DNA from: Artemisia argyi
Lineage: Eukaryota > Streptophyta > Magnoliopsida > Asterales > Asteraceae
DNA: 64,000 nucleotides
Direction: 5' to 3'
Assembly (NCBI GenBank): GCA_030686995.1
Contig: JARVZY010002409.1
Location: 310,001 to 374,000 of the forward strand
Part shown: piece after piece, positions 1 to 11,521 of the stretch
How the letters are laid out: the number at the start of each line of letters is the position of its first letter
Position numbering within the stretch: the stretch's first letter is position 1
Notes under the pieces: model-generated
What the model was told of the DNA's origin: nothing
Database searches by the model: none
The model's input: the letters and a program-made list of their open reading frames with translations, nothing else
Translations under genes and position numbers: made by a program

Positions 1-280
1 ATGAACTACCATCCTTTCTACCCTAGCCAACAACAACATAACCTACCAACATGCTAGAATACGAAGACACTAAATTCAAGCATCGAACCTACAAATTATA
101 CTTGATAATTGTTTCTGTATTTTGACAAAGAGCAAAGATGAATCAACAATGGATGAACAACACCAAAACAAGTTTATGTTCATACTTGAAAGTGGTGTCT
201 GTTCACCCATCGTTGATACTTCTTCCATCTTTGATACTTGGATGTTTTAGCCTAAATATTCGCACACACATCCGCCACTT

Positions 281-724
281 TTCTTCCTTATTCTCTCAAA
301 ACAAATGCAACATAATTCTTATACCAGATAGTCAACCTAAGCCTAAGATAAAATAAGCTAATCCAGGCAAACCTTAATATCTCTTTTGCTCTAATTATTC
401 GCAAAAACAACACAGCATGTTCTTCCTTATTCTATCAATACAAATGCAACATACTTCTTATAACAGATAGTCAACCTAAGCCTAAGAATAAATTGCTCTA
501 AGGGGGTATTTGGATTATATTAATTTATGATCTTATCAGCTTTTTGAGATTTGGAGATGCCAATAAGCCTATGTTATTTAAGTGGATAAGCTAATAAGCC
601 AACAAACAGTGAGCTTATTAACTTTCCCAAAACTCAATAAACCGATAACCACACAAAATAAGCTAATCCAAACACACCTTAATATCTCTTTTGCTCTAAT
701 TATTCGTAAAAACAACACAACATA
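281..724. repeat. local direct duplication, second copy split by a MITE
   Basis: A block of about 140 bp starting ttcttccttattct occurs at 281-420 and again at 421-501 plus 680-724. The second copy is interrupted by the MITE at 502-679. The first copy keeps only a short MITE 3' end (ataagctaatcca near 353-365) where the full element would lie, so the MITE was probably present before the duplication and most of it was lost from copy one. Positions 1-280 hold nothing I recognise; the short open frames there have no coding character. Confidence 0.7.
502..679. mobile_element. MITE, PIF/Harbinger type
   Basis: 178 bp with imperfect terminal inverted repeats (GGGGGTATTTGGATTA at the left; the right end reads TAATCCAAACACACCT). 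It is flanked by the 3-bp duplication taa at 499-501 and 680-682. TIRs starting with runs of G followed by GTTTGG and a TAA/TTA duplication are typical of Harbinger-derived MITEs. It has no coding capacity. Confidence 0.75.
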
Positions 725-875
725 AATCTAATACATAAAGTAACAAGTCTCTAACAAATGTAAGACAAATGTAAGACAAAACTTGGTCAATTGTAACCGA
801 GTGAGTTTTATAACTGTGAGAGAGAAAGAGAGGATTATGTGGAAGTGTGTGAGCGTATTTGATAAGCTTTGTATA

Positions 876-990
876 CTGTATTATAAGTTTAAAAGTGAAG
901 TGTGTTTGATACTCTTTGTATATATTATAAGTTTAAAAGTGAAGTGTGTTTGATACTCTTTTATATATTATAAGTTTAAAAATTATTAAA
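876..990. repeat. 44-bp tandem repeat, about 2.5 copies
   Basis: The unit starting attataagtttaaaagtgaa begins at 880, 924 and 967, a period of 44 then 43 bp. The last copy decays into A/T-rich sequence. It is non-coding. Confidence 0.8.
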
Positions 991-1084
991 AGTATTAAAA
1001 GTATAAAAACTAAAAGTAAAAAGTAGTATAAGTTTTAAAACTAATAAGTATTAAAGCTACATTTGTATTTTAGGGCATGCTTGG

Positions 1085-1341
1085 TAGGGGTGTTCACGGG
1101 GCGGTTTGGTTCGGTTAGTTGGAAGATTTTAACTATCCATCGCGGGGCGCGTAATTTATTTATATTATATACGGTTCGTTCGGTTAACGATGGATATCTA
1201 AAAGTAAAAACCGAAACTGAACCGTGATAAGTGGTTTTTCCGGTTTTGGTTTTTTTCGGTTTCGGTTTCTTCGGTTTCGGGTTTTTATTTTGGGTTTTGA
1301 ATTGAGCGGTTTGTCGGTTTCAAATTTTTTAAACACCCCTA
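1085..1341. mobile_element. MITE, hAT type
   Basis: 257 bp with terminal inverted repeats TAGGGGTGTT / AACACCCCTA and a perfect 8-bp target duplication atgcttgg at 1077-1084 and 1342-1349. TIR sequence and 8-bp duplication together indicate a non-autonomous hAT element. The interior is rich in CGGTTT/GGTTCGG strings, as is common in plant hAT MITEs. 1350-1594 is plain flanking DNA. Confidence 0.85.
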
Positions 1342-1599
1342 ATGCTTGGTAGGGGGTTATAGGGGGTGAATTGAAGAATGGGAAAGATAATGAAAAAATA
1401 TGCCTGGTAAAGCATAATGCAATGACCCATTACCCAATTGTGGGGACTAGATCATTACCCAATAAATTGGGGGGATTGATTTTCTTTACCTTTTCTTTTC
1501 CCGACCATTATCTTACAATTTCCCTTTCCCCTTTTCAAGTTTGAACCAAGCGCACCCTTTAGTGTATTTTGTATTTAAAAATTCACCCATGTGAATTAG

Positions 1600-4500
1600 T
1601 GATTGCGTAAAACTCAATTATATATAATATATAAAATGTTCAAGGAAATCCGCAAGAAATACGGATTACCCGAGTCATATCCCGTGAAGGAGTGAATGGA
1701 ATCGTTGAAATTCGATTCATGAAATCATGTCGTGAAAAGTAAAAATTGTGAATGAGAAACTCTAATTATGAAATGTAATCACAAATAATGCAGAAGGTAC
1801 AAGCTATATATGCACAAATGATTTAAAACTAAAAACGGAAATTCAAACACGATTCTTAAAACGTAACGTACAAATTAAAACGTAACTTTTAATGAAAAAT
1901 AATCCTAAAAATATGAAATAATTTTCTAAAAATCTTAAACAACTAAAAAGAATTTTAAGAAAAAGAAAAATATTTTATTGACTTTTTATGAATTTTCTAT
2001 GAATTTATTTCTATTTTTGTATTTTTAAATGAATTAAAAAATAAGAGAAAATGTAAAAATAAAAGTGAAAAATGCAAAATAAATTTTGTAAAATCTAAAA
2101 TATCAGAAAAGTATTATCTGAAATATTTTTGGATTTTTTAATGCTTTTTCTAATTTTTATTTGATTTTTGTTTATTTAGAAGTATTTAAAAATGATTTTA
2201 AACTAAAATAAAAGGAGAAAAATAGTAAAACTAATCGGAAAAATCTGAAAAAAATTATAGAAATTCAAAAATAATAAAATGAAATTGACAAAAAATTTTG
2301 AAATGAAAATAAGTTAGAAAAGTGCTTATTGAGCAGAAATCAACTTATCACAAGTGCTTATTAACAAGCACTTATGACTAATCTAAGTGAAACTGATGCA
2401 GAAGACTTTATATGCTCAAATAGACTCAGAATCACTCAAATTTGAACAATTGAAACACAGAAATACAGCCAATGAGTTAGAAGCAGTCTCAATAAGCAAA
2501 TGGATAAGCAGTTTGATCCCAAAATAAGCCAGATTCCAAATAAGAATGTAATACACCAATGTACACTCAGTTAAACTCAGAAGATGCAAAATTACTATGT
2601 TTACAAGTTCACAGGACCAGAGCAGGCCATATTTCAAATCAGTACACTAGTTTTAGCCATTAACTTGCAGACTAAAATAAGCAATCCAAATAAGCTTCAA
2701 TCAAAAAGATTAGTGGGGCAAATTGAAGCTAGCACTACTGAGATCCTAAAATTACCAAAAGCCCTATCATAAATAATCAATTGCACTCCTAATTGTTGCC
2801 TAATTCAGCAACCTGATGAGATACTAATTCTGAGACTGTTGACTTTTTGAAACTTAAACTAATTGACTTAATTCAATTTCTACTGATTAGATCTAATACT
2901 ATTTGTAATATTAAACTAGAATTACACTAGATTTAGCTATATTATACTAATTTGAAACTATTTTTACAATATCACTAACTGATTCTATTTCTTCTAACCG
3001 TTAATGAGCTTTTATACTAACTTTGACTATATATGACTTAAACTACCCTTTTTATACTTTACTTATCTTATTCTAAACTAATTAGACCGGAGTATGAGAC
3101 TATGACAGCAAATCAACAACTCCTTATCATAGTAACAAGCAAATCCAAACACCCCTAACTATACTGATTTAACTACAACTACTGCTTTTAATCCTTAAAC
3201 CTCACTACCAATACCAAAACTCAGTCACATATCACTAATGAATTCTAATTCAACACTAATTAACCACAATAAACAATAATAGAACAGATCCACAGATAAT
3301 CAATATGAACAAAAATAAGCTCAGTTATAAGCAAACAAGTAATCAACTGATCAAATTAACTCAAATACACCTAATTCTGCTGAAACAACATCAAATAAAA
3401 GCAATGAAACAGAGATAACCCAAATCCAAACTAGGTACTAAAACTGATCAAATTAACTCAAATACACCTAATTCTACTGAAACAACATCAAATAAGAGCA
3501 ATGAAATAGAGATAACCCAAATCTAAACTACGTACCAACTGATACAAAGAGTTACTTGGAATTAGAAACCAAACTTACAAAGTTTTTCACCTTAGCATGA
3601 ACAAAGGTGATTCACTATGCTAGCCTATCTTTAGATAGGCTGAGATCATCCCTTTCTTTCTCAACTTATCAGTAAAACACCAAGGATCAATAGAATCAAG
3701 TGACAGTTGACTTTCGTTGACTGTTTATGATTGTTTTTGAGTATTAACTAAAAACAGATCCACCATAAGCTAGAAAGCTTATATAGATTGTATAAAAGAT
3801 AAACAAGCTTAATTGTAAGCTTAACTAACAAAAGGTAAACATATTTTTTGTAGTTTTATTTATTTTCTGATTTTTAAAAGATTTTTTTTGAATAAAATTT
3901 AAACTGAATGGTTATGCTAAGTATAAAAGATATAAAAACTATAACTAATAACAGAATAACAATAAGCTAAAAATCATTAAGAGTAAACTGAATGTTATTA
4001 GAACTTTTAAAAATTACAATACAATGAATCTAAACTAAATACAATTGGAAATAAAATTGAGCAGAGCTTCGCTGCTAAAAACTAACTACTCTATTACAAG
4101 CTATCTCATCCTCTATTTATAGCACAAGGTAGAAGGATCTAGAGAGAGGGGAGTTACGGATTGACAGCTTGGCAGTCCGTGTGCTTGTGCTTGTTTAGAT
4201 CACTTTATAGCCCTCAGATCATCATCAATCATTTCCCACTTGATTACATCCCTTGGATTACTCTTTGTGACATGTTTTGCCCAATCAAACGCTGCCAACT
4301 AAGCCATCCGTGTGTTTCTTTGCCTTTGACACCTTCTGATACATCACTGACCTTCTAGACCCCTTTTGATTAGACTATTCTACCATTAGTTGCTGTAATT
4401 GTGAGGGCGGGGTAATTAGGGTTCATATGTTCTGGGTAAAAGTGAATTTAGGGGGCGGGAGAGTTGGGTAATACTATTTTATCTTTGTTTGACCGTATTG

Positions 4501-5108
4501 AGTTGGATTTGACCAAAGGGAGATTGGGCTCGGGTCAGGATTTGGTTTTGGGGCTTTTGGATTTTAATTTTGGGCTTTGGCAGGTTTCGGTTTTAGTTAT
4601 GGACTTGAATTATTTGTAATTTCAGTTTTATGTTACAAGGACCAAATGTGAATCTGAAATTTGCAAGGGCTGTTTCTTCCAAACTTCTCAAACTTCTTCA
4701 AGGTTCATGTTATGCCATTCTTGAATAGTTAAGGGACTTGTGTTGACTTTTCTTCAAATATTTCCATGAGGGACTAAATGTGTCAATACTGAAACTTCAG
4801 GGGCCATTCTTGCTAATTCTTCAAATTTCACACCAGGATCATTCTTACAAATCTTTTAAACTCTGAGGATCTCTTTTGACAATATTAGCTCAATTTTGAC
4901 TTTTGGATGCCAAGCGTTGACTTTTTGACTTGTTCCACTCTCGTGCTCGTTTTTGTCGGTTTTCGATTATTTTTCGTCTTTTTGAGAAATATCCGTACCT
5001 GAACATTCACAATCACAAAAACACACTTTCTTTGGCATTTTGGGTTAGTTTTTGGATTATTAACCCTCATTTTGGTAAAGAAAAAGGTGAGTAAATAAGT
5101 ACTCACCA
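1600..5108 (-). repeat. Element A, 3' LTR
   Basis: 3509 bp, pairing with 21880-24322 plus 51836-52758. Compared with the 5' copy it has an extra tandem copy of a 97-bp block (3346-3539) and keeps about 64 bp near 2850-2915 that the 5' copy lost between two AAACT strings. A minus-strand TATA box (CTATAAATAGAG, 4111-4122) is the likely promoter in the equivalent 5' LTR. A degenerate series of AGGGACTAAATGTG-like strings lies at 4600-4870, as in element D. By eye the two LTRs differ by several percent, so A is older than its insertions. Short open frames inside it occur in both LTRs and are not genes. Confidence 0.93.
3346..3539. repeat. 97-bp tandem duplication inside A's 3' LTR
   Basis: actgatcaaattaactcaaa starts at 3346 and again at 3443. 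The other LTR has a single copy near 23540-23635, so the duplication arose after insertion or during reverse transcription. Confidence 0.85.
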
Positions 5109-5125
5109 AAATCCCCCGGACTAAG
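5109..5125 (-). promoter_or_regulatory. Element A polypurine tract
   Basis: Directly inside the 3' LTR the minus strand reads AGTCCGGGGGATTT, the expected primer site for plus-strand DNA synthesis. Confidence 0.8.
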
Positions 5126-6308
5126 GTATTGTCGTACCCTCACGCAATGTGATCAATTCACACGTTTGGTATAAATAATTTCATAACTCTTCCTACTAAT
5201 GTTGTAAAGTAGCAAGGAGGTTCAAAAGAAGTTATAAAATCATTTATTCCCGCAAACGCTCCGTTTTTCAAAATTTATTCTTTATTCTACTTTTTATTTC
5301 AATTTTTGGAGTTTTCTCACTTTATTCTTGTGACGGTTTGTTGAACTTTTATTATTTTGCAATAAATTTTAGGGTCAAAGAGTAGAAAAACTTCTAATGG
5401 AAAAGTGTCCATACGGATAAAAATCTTCATCCTTGATTTTTCACAAGCCCCCAAACTAAGCGTACAAACGAGATCACAACTTATCTACAAGTTAGATGCT
5501 AACACTACTCATAAAAGTTACTTGTGGAAACCTCTTACTCCCATGTCCTAAGTTTTGTATCTCAAGATTTTATTTTTTTGTTGAGTAATGAATTTCTTCA
5601 TATTTTCTCGTTTCAATAACTTTTAAGTCCAATAGAGATACCAAGTTTAAACACTAAGTAGTTTTTCATTTTCTCTCAAGAACCACTGCAATAGAAATTC
5701 GGGCCACATCAAGGAATTTGGTACATACAAACCCATATATAAAAGTTGTAGAGTACTACATGTGTACCTCATGTGTCCAATTCAGAATCATCCACATGCA
5801 CCTCACGTGCCAACAACTTTTATAAAACTTAAGCTCTTATTCATTCAACTTTTCACTTTTTATCATATTTTTCATTTTTCACTTTTTTCATTTTTCATAC
5901 GTTTTCTTTCTTTACTGATTTTCATCATCAATGGAAGCTTATCGGGTAGCTCCAAAACCACATACATAATCAACTTTTGACATTTGATTTTTTTTTTCAT
6001 TTTTGCTTTTATTTTTTTATGTTCCTTGATATGTACCCAACTTCTAAAGCAAAGATTATTTTAAGAAAATAAGAAACTAAATATTATCCAAACCTAAATA
6101 CCACTAATTAACCTAGAACATCTATTTTATATCGGTGATATAATTTTGCGGGAGCAAAAAGCCACAAGTACCTCTCATGAGCTCTAAAGAGAACCAACTA
6201 CTCGAAGTTTAGCATCTAACTTCTAAATAAACTCTATCATTTCTCGCTCTTCGCAATTTAAGATCCCAAATAATGAAACCAGCGAATACTTAGCCGATCA
6301 TCAGCCAC

Positions 6309-6504
6309 GCATATATAAAGTCAGATACGTAAACTTGCAAATTCTAGAAGAAGAATTCACGTTTTCTAGCTCCTTATGTAAAAGACTAGCGAAAGCTTTA
6401 AGCTGCGCATGTATAAAGTCAAGTACGGGAACTTGCAGATTCTAGGAAAAGAATTCGCATTTTATAGCTCCTGGTGTACAAAACTAGCACAAGCTTATAT
6501 GATT
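6309..6504. repeat. 98-bp direct duplication
   Basis: Two diverged copies begin gcatatataaagtc at 6309 and gcatgtataaagtc at 6407. Both run through AACTTGCARATTCTAG to an AAGCTT end. Confidence 0.75.
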
Positions 6505-6781
6505 AACATTGGTTAAGGGAACAAGCTAGGGCTCAACATGCCCGGTCAAGTCAAAATATTTATTCCTACTCTCGCCAGCTGGAAAGTCAACAAGGTGTCA
6601 AAACACTTATTCAAACTTTATTATATTTTTGCACAAAATTTCCAACTTTTTCTCATTTTTTTGTGCTTTTTCATGACTTTTTCTTTCATTTTTCTTCATA
6701 ATTTTTCAATTTTTAGGAAAAACAGAGTTGCGAGAGTATACGACATGGTGAAAAATGCAAGGTCAAATCGAATCAAAGATT

Positions 6782-6822
6782 CACCCTCCCCCGGACTAGA
6801 ATGGAACATTATCCTCAATGTT
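6782..6822 (-). promoter_or_regulatory. hairpin plus second polypurine-like tract (element A)
   Basis: On the minus strand a stem with arms AACATTG and TAATGTT (6805-6822, loop AGGA, one G-U pair) is followed by a G-rich tract AGTCCGGGGGAGGG (6782-6796), nearly identical to the true tract at 5109. Elements B, C and D have the same hairpin-tract pairing at 37195-37237, 42536-42576 and 30509-30547. Possible roles are a central plus-strand primer or an RNA signal; neither is proved. Confidence 0.6.
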
Positions 6823-7095
6823 TTACGGGTAAAGACAATCTTAACAAAATTATAGGGCCGTTTATTAATTATGCTAAAGAAAACGTTAGTCGATAAGATT
6901 TTCGGATATAGGATTTCCAAAAGCATTGATGAATGAGACTCGAGTTGTAGAGAAAATAACGAGCACGAGAGTCATCATAAATCGGGGACAATCCTGGACA
7001 AACATTCACAAACAACCACGGAACACAAGATTGGAAGAGGCACCCCTTTCTCACGTTATTTTTTAGAAAAAAAATAAGAAAATGAATTAGATAAG

Positions 7096-7157
7096 CATGG
7101 GTTGCCTCCCATGAAGCGCTTTGTTTTGATTACCGAGTCACATAGCTTGAATCGATC
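7096..7157 (-). promoter_or_regulatory. paired hairpins downstream of the pol stop (element A)
   Basis: Six bases after the pol stop the minus strand has an imperfect stem (arms CGATTC and GACTCG, loop containing AAGCTA), then TCGGTAATCAAA, then AAGCGCTTC and a second stem with arms CATGGG and CCCATG and loop AGGCAA. Elements B, C and E have the same arrangement after their last stop; D has the first stem and a different second one. Loop sequences are conserved while stem bases change in pairs. Confidence 0.7.
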
Positions 7158-7163
7158 CCGAAT

Positions 7164-8534
7164 TCAGTCGTCCTTGGGGAAAGTCTGGAGATCCGGGACT
7201 ACCATGGTTGGTACGTCCCCTCCGAAGTAATGTTTCAAACGGTGACCATTCACCTTAAAGTTGGGACCATCGGGTTGAGCTAATTCAATGGTACCATAAG
7301 GGAATACTTGGGTTATGGTGAATGGTCCAGACCAACGGGTTTTAAGCTTACCCAAGAAAATCTTTAATCGAGAGTTAAAAAGAAGCACTTGATCACCAAT
7401 GTTGAAAACGCGGTCCTTAATCTTGGCATCATGAAGTCTTTTAGTTTTCTCTTTATAGATCAAAGAATTCTCGTAAGCTTGATCACGAAGCTCAACTAAC
7501 TCATTCAATTGAACTTTTCGGTGATCACCCACGGTTTTGAGGTCAAAATTTGCATGTTTCAAGGACCAGCAGGCCTTGTGCTCAAGTTCTAGGGGCAAAT
7601 GACAAGCCTTCCCGTAAACCAGCTTACAAGGAGTATACCCAATAGGTGTTTTGTAAGCGGTCCGGAAAGCCCATAATGCATTGTCTAACTTATCAGCCCA
7701 TGAGGCACGGTGCTCTCCTACGGTCCTTTCTAATATACGTTTCAAGCCACGATTGGACACCTCAACTTGACCACTAGTTTGTGGATGATAAGCCGTAGAA
7801 AGACGATGTGTGACACCATATTTAAGCATAACTTTAGAAAATTGGTCATTGCAAAAATGGGTCCCACGATCACTTATTATAGCTCGAGGTGCACCGAATC
7901 GGGCAAAGAGACTTTTCACAAATTTCACAACTACTCGGGCATCATTGGTGGGGAGCGCCTTCGCTTCAACCCATTTCGATAAGTAATCGACAGCAACGAG
8001 AATATACTTATTTTCTCTAGATGACGGGAATGGTCCCATGAAATCGATACCCCAAACATCAAAAATTTCATAAACTTGAATTGCATTTGCAGGCATTTCA
8101 TCTTTTTGAGAAATTTTTCATTGACGTTGGCAAGAATCACATGATTTCACCAATTCATGGGCATCCCAATAAATCGTCGGCCAGTAGAAGCCGGAATCGA
8201 AGACTTTCTTTGCGGTGAAGTTGGCACCATGATGTCCCCCCGTGGGTCCCCTATGGCATGCCATAAGAATTTCAGCGGCTTCTGTGCCGTGAACGCACCG
8301 CCGGATCACTTGATCCGCAAAAACTTTGAACAAATAGGGGTCGTCCAAAAAGTAATGCCTAACATCTTTGAAGAATTTCTTTTTTTGTTGGGACGACATC
8401 CATTTCCTTATGAAATTCCCCGCATGGTAATTCGTAAAATTGGCGAACCATGGGGGTACTTGGATCACTATTAGACACACTCCCAAGTGTCTCGAGAGGA
8501 AATGTTTCGGTAACTTCCTTTTTCTTGAGAACAC
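7164..8534 (-). pseudogene. Element A integrase (broken)
   Basis: Integrase would join the cDNA copy to host DNA. The upstream frame (8118-8534) carries the HHCC zinc-binding module (HHGANF and, later, CDSCQRQ). After a frame break near 8097-8117 a 310-residue frame continues with the DDE core: Asp in DFMGPF, Asp in SDRGTHF and Glu in GQVEVSNR, then the Athila hallmark [15 protein letters not shown] and a C-terminal DNA-binding part with [11 protein letters not shown]. The frame ends FPKDD just before the hairpin pair at 7157. There is no chromodomain. The core is unbroken but is cut off from the rest of pol by frame breaks. Confidence 0.93.
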
Positions 8535-9100
8535 TTTGATGGGGATTCTCTAGACGTGAAAGGTGATCAGCAGCAAGGTTCTCAGCTCCTTTTTTTATCT
8601 CGAATTTCAACATCGAATTCTTGAAGGAGTAGACCCACCGCATCAAACGTGGCTTAACATCTTGCTTTGCCATTAAGTATTTTATGTCCGAATGATCCGT
8701 ATACACTATGCATTTTTTCAAAAGCAATTATGGTCGAAATTTTTCAAAAGCATCGACAATGGCTAACATCTCTTTCTCAGTAGTCGTATAGTGATGTTGA
8801 GCGTCATTCATTGTCTTACTTGCATAGTGTATTGGCTGAAAGAATTTAGTCTTTCGTTGCCCCAGAACAGCGCCAATGGCATAATCACTTGCATCACACA
8901 TTAGCTCAAATGGTAAGCTCCAATCGGGGGCAACTAAGATCGGTGCCTCCGTTAACTTTTCTTTAAAAATTAAATGCATCGATGCATTCATTTGTGATGT
9001 TAAACGGATAATCTTTTTCTAAAAGGTGGGTCAGAAGCCGGGCTATTTTAGAAAAATCTTGTATAAAACGTCGGTAAAAGCCAGAATGACCAAGGAAGCT
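8359..9100 (-). pseudogene. Element A RNase H and linker (broken)
   Basis: Minus-strand frames at 8728-8991 and 8359-8727 encode the RNase H that would remove the RNA strand during reverse transcription. Visible signs are LMCDASDYAIGAVLGQR (catalytic Asp), HYASKTMNDAQHHYTTTEKE, IVYTDHSDIKYL and LAADHLSRL. A stop or frame change lies around 8727 and another near 8992-9100, where the thumb region leading from reverse transcriptase is out of frame. The N-terminal end of integrase overlaps in the next frame. Confidence 0.9.
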
Positions 9101-9446
9101 TCAGATTCCTTTAACGGTGGTAGGATGAGGTAGCTTAGCGATTACATCAACTTTGGCATGATATACCTCGATCCCAGATTTAGAGATTTTATGGCCGAGG
9201 ACAATGCCCTCTTTAACCATGAAGTGGCACTTCTCCCAATTTAGAACCAAGTTGGTGCTTTCACACCGTTTCAGTATATTCTCTAAATGGGAGAGGCAAG
9301 AATCGAAAGAATTTCCATAGACGGAGAAGTCATCCATGAATACTTCCATGGTTTTTTCAATCATGTCGGAGAAAATGGCCATCATGCACCTCTGGAACGT
9401 GCCTGGAGCATTACATAAGCCAAAGGGCATTCTACGATAGGCAAAC
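9101..9446 (-). pseudogene. Element A reverse transcriptase, C-terminal part
   Basis: The frame begins RRMPFGLCNAPGTFQRCM and contains the catalytic box VFMDDFSVYG, the form usual in Athila (F in place of Y). It is cut at 9446/9447 by insertion of element F; the N-terminal part of the same domain lies at 17895-18256. The duplicated target caaac is at 9442-9446 and 17890-17894. Confidence 0.95.
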
Positions 9447-11022
9447 TTTGGAAAACTAGAAGGGGGGGGGGTTGAATAGTTTTAACGTCTTTTTAATATT
9501 TTAGAAACCTTTAGTTTAGCTTTAAAATGTTGTTTACTTTTCAAACTTTGATTCGATCTTATGTGAACTCAAATCTTGAACAATATGAACAACTATATCT
9601 AAGTATGAACAATAATAATAATGTAAGCTAAGTATGTGAAATCAACACATGCATAATACAAACAATTATAGCTATATACGAGAGATAAGTAAGTAAATGT
9701 TTATTTTGTAATCCTTAATTATATTTTGTATGAAAACTATACTTGATCGAAATGATCAATTATATGTATGTTACCTTTTTAGTTTAATTGTAAAAACTTT
9801 GTTTTGTGAATGAAACTTTTGTTTGATCTTTAAGTGAAATCAACACTAGCACTATATGAGCAACAATATATGTACGTCTACGTCTACAAAAGTAATAACG
9901 ACATAAGTAAGATAATAAGCAAGAGATGGAAATATCTAACCGAGAGACAAGAGATTTATAGTGGTTCGGCTACAAGGATACCTTCCTTGCCCTACTCCAC
10001 TCTCCGAGCACCAAACTCGAGAGTTTTTTTCACTATGTCAACAAGCTCCCTTATGGCGGAGAAAACCTTACACATCAATTATCAAATCACAACTTCGTCA
10101 CACCTTTTTCACAACTTCTACACAACTACAAAACTTCTTCACAACTACTTCACAACTTCTTCACACCTAAGCACTACCTAATCACACTACTTCTTCTTCA
10201 CAACTATTCTACTTGTACACCACAATCAATTCACAACTTCTCTACCTACACACCTTACTAGCCTAACTCCTTATGTTTACTTCTATCTAACCAATATTCA
10301 CAACTAACTATAAAAGTGATGATGCACAAACAACTTGGATGTGGAGGTCACAACAAGTTGTAATACTTCTTGTCGTAAAGGATTGAAGTATTCTTCTCTT
10401 GCACTTGAAAGGTTGAAGCTTGGATCACTTGGAAACAAAAGCTTATGATTATATGATCAAAGGGTTAAAGAGAATGGTAAAGAAGATTTAGATCAGAAAG
10501 TTTATAGTGCAAAAGGTGAGGAAAAATGCCAGATTTGAGCCAGTATTTATAGGGGAAAAAATACTGTTTGGGAGCGTAGGGCCGGTCCCCTTAATTATTA
10601 AAGGGACCGCCCATACAATTAAGGGGGCCACCCTCCCAAAATGGCCATAAAATTTGTCTTTTTCCGGGGAAGGTTTTTCTGGAACATTTTTACCATTTTT
10701 GATTAAAAATTTGAATTCATATATTTATAATGATTTAAACATATTCTTTTATTTCCAAAAATGATATTGTAAAATATATAAAATGTTTTGTGACATTTTA
10801 TAAAAAGTCTAGTGTTTAAGAAAAATGTTAATTTGATCATAGAATGCAATAAACACTTTGTTTATTCATACCTTAAGTGATTTGGATGTAAAGTGAATAT
10901 TTATCACTTAATACTTGTTTACGTCATAATTTCTAGCTCAATGAGTTTACGTTTTGGGATTATCAAAATGTAGAGATATCGATAAATGTTATTAATGTTT
11001 TTAGGCATTATTTATGTAAACA
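9447..11022 (-). repeat. Element F, 3' LTR
   Basis: 1576 bp, pairs with 16301-17889. The minus strand has TATA box CTATAAATAC at 10543-10552, preceded by a cluster of CCCCTTAAT/ATTAAGGGG palindromic strings (10580-10637). The stretch 10078-10250 is a run of CACAACTTC-like repeats. ORF-like frames inside (115-116 residues) occur in both LTRs and are not genes. Confidence 0.92.
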
Positions 11023-11040
11023 ATCTTTCCCTTTTTGATG
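11023..11040 (-). promoter_or_regulatory. Element F polypurine tract
   Basis: The minus strand reads AAAAAGGGAAAGATTG directly before the 3' LTR. Confidence 0.75.
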
Positions 11041-11521
11041 ATTACAAAACCTAAACTCATCAAGTCTAAAAATTAATTTTTAGACATGTATTTAGTGAGC
11101 TTATATTCACTTCTCCCCCTTTTTGTAGAATCAAAAAGGTTATGCCGACTAGCTTCATAAATGAAGTTAGACAGGATGAAAGCTCCCCCTTGATGTGTGC
11201 TCCCCCTCGTTCGAGGGCACCAAGGAATCGAGCAATGGGAATCTTGGCTGCAAAATTATTAGAAGCACAAGCATACATAGAAAAGTATGCAATATACAAA
11301 TAACAAGCATAGCAAAACAAATATTAAGGATACATAACAATTAATTCAAAGTGATTATCTTAAAGATCCTAATTTGCCAAAGAGAGCCATCAGACTTGCT
11401 TGTAACAAAAAGTTGGTTGATTCTTATTTGAAAGTCAAAATCATAAGCATATATTATGCTTAGATGGTTGATGATTGAGTGTTTGGAATGAAAATGGTTA
11501 AGTTAGGGTAAAATTGTTGGA

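Larger units (their letters stand above)
5126..7095 (-). other. Element A non-coding region between pol and 3' LTR
   Basis: About 2 kb with no convincing ORF. It contains a second polypurine-like tract with a hairpin (6782-6822) and a 98-bp duplication (6309-6504). Autonomous Athila elements may carry an env-like ORF here; the longest open frames (105 and 76 residues) are A/T-rich and look like chance. Confidence 0.7.

Noticed and set aside
2416..2637. 73-residue frame repeated at 22673-22894
   Set aside because: Lies in both LTRs of element A, has no coding features and is explained by LTR duplication.
6538..6855. possible env-like ORF after A's pol
   Set aside because: Hydrophobic but A/T-rich, on the strand opposite to pol, and overlapping the hairpin-tract pair; no signal or envelope features.
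10078..10250. satellite-like CACAACTTC series
   Set aside because: Short low-complexity part of F's LTR, present in both copies; no independent repeat.
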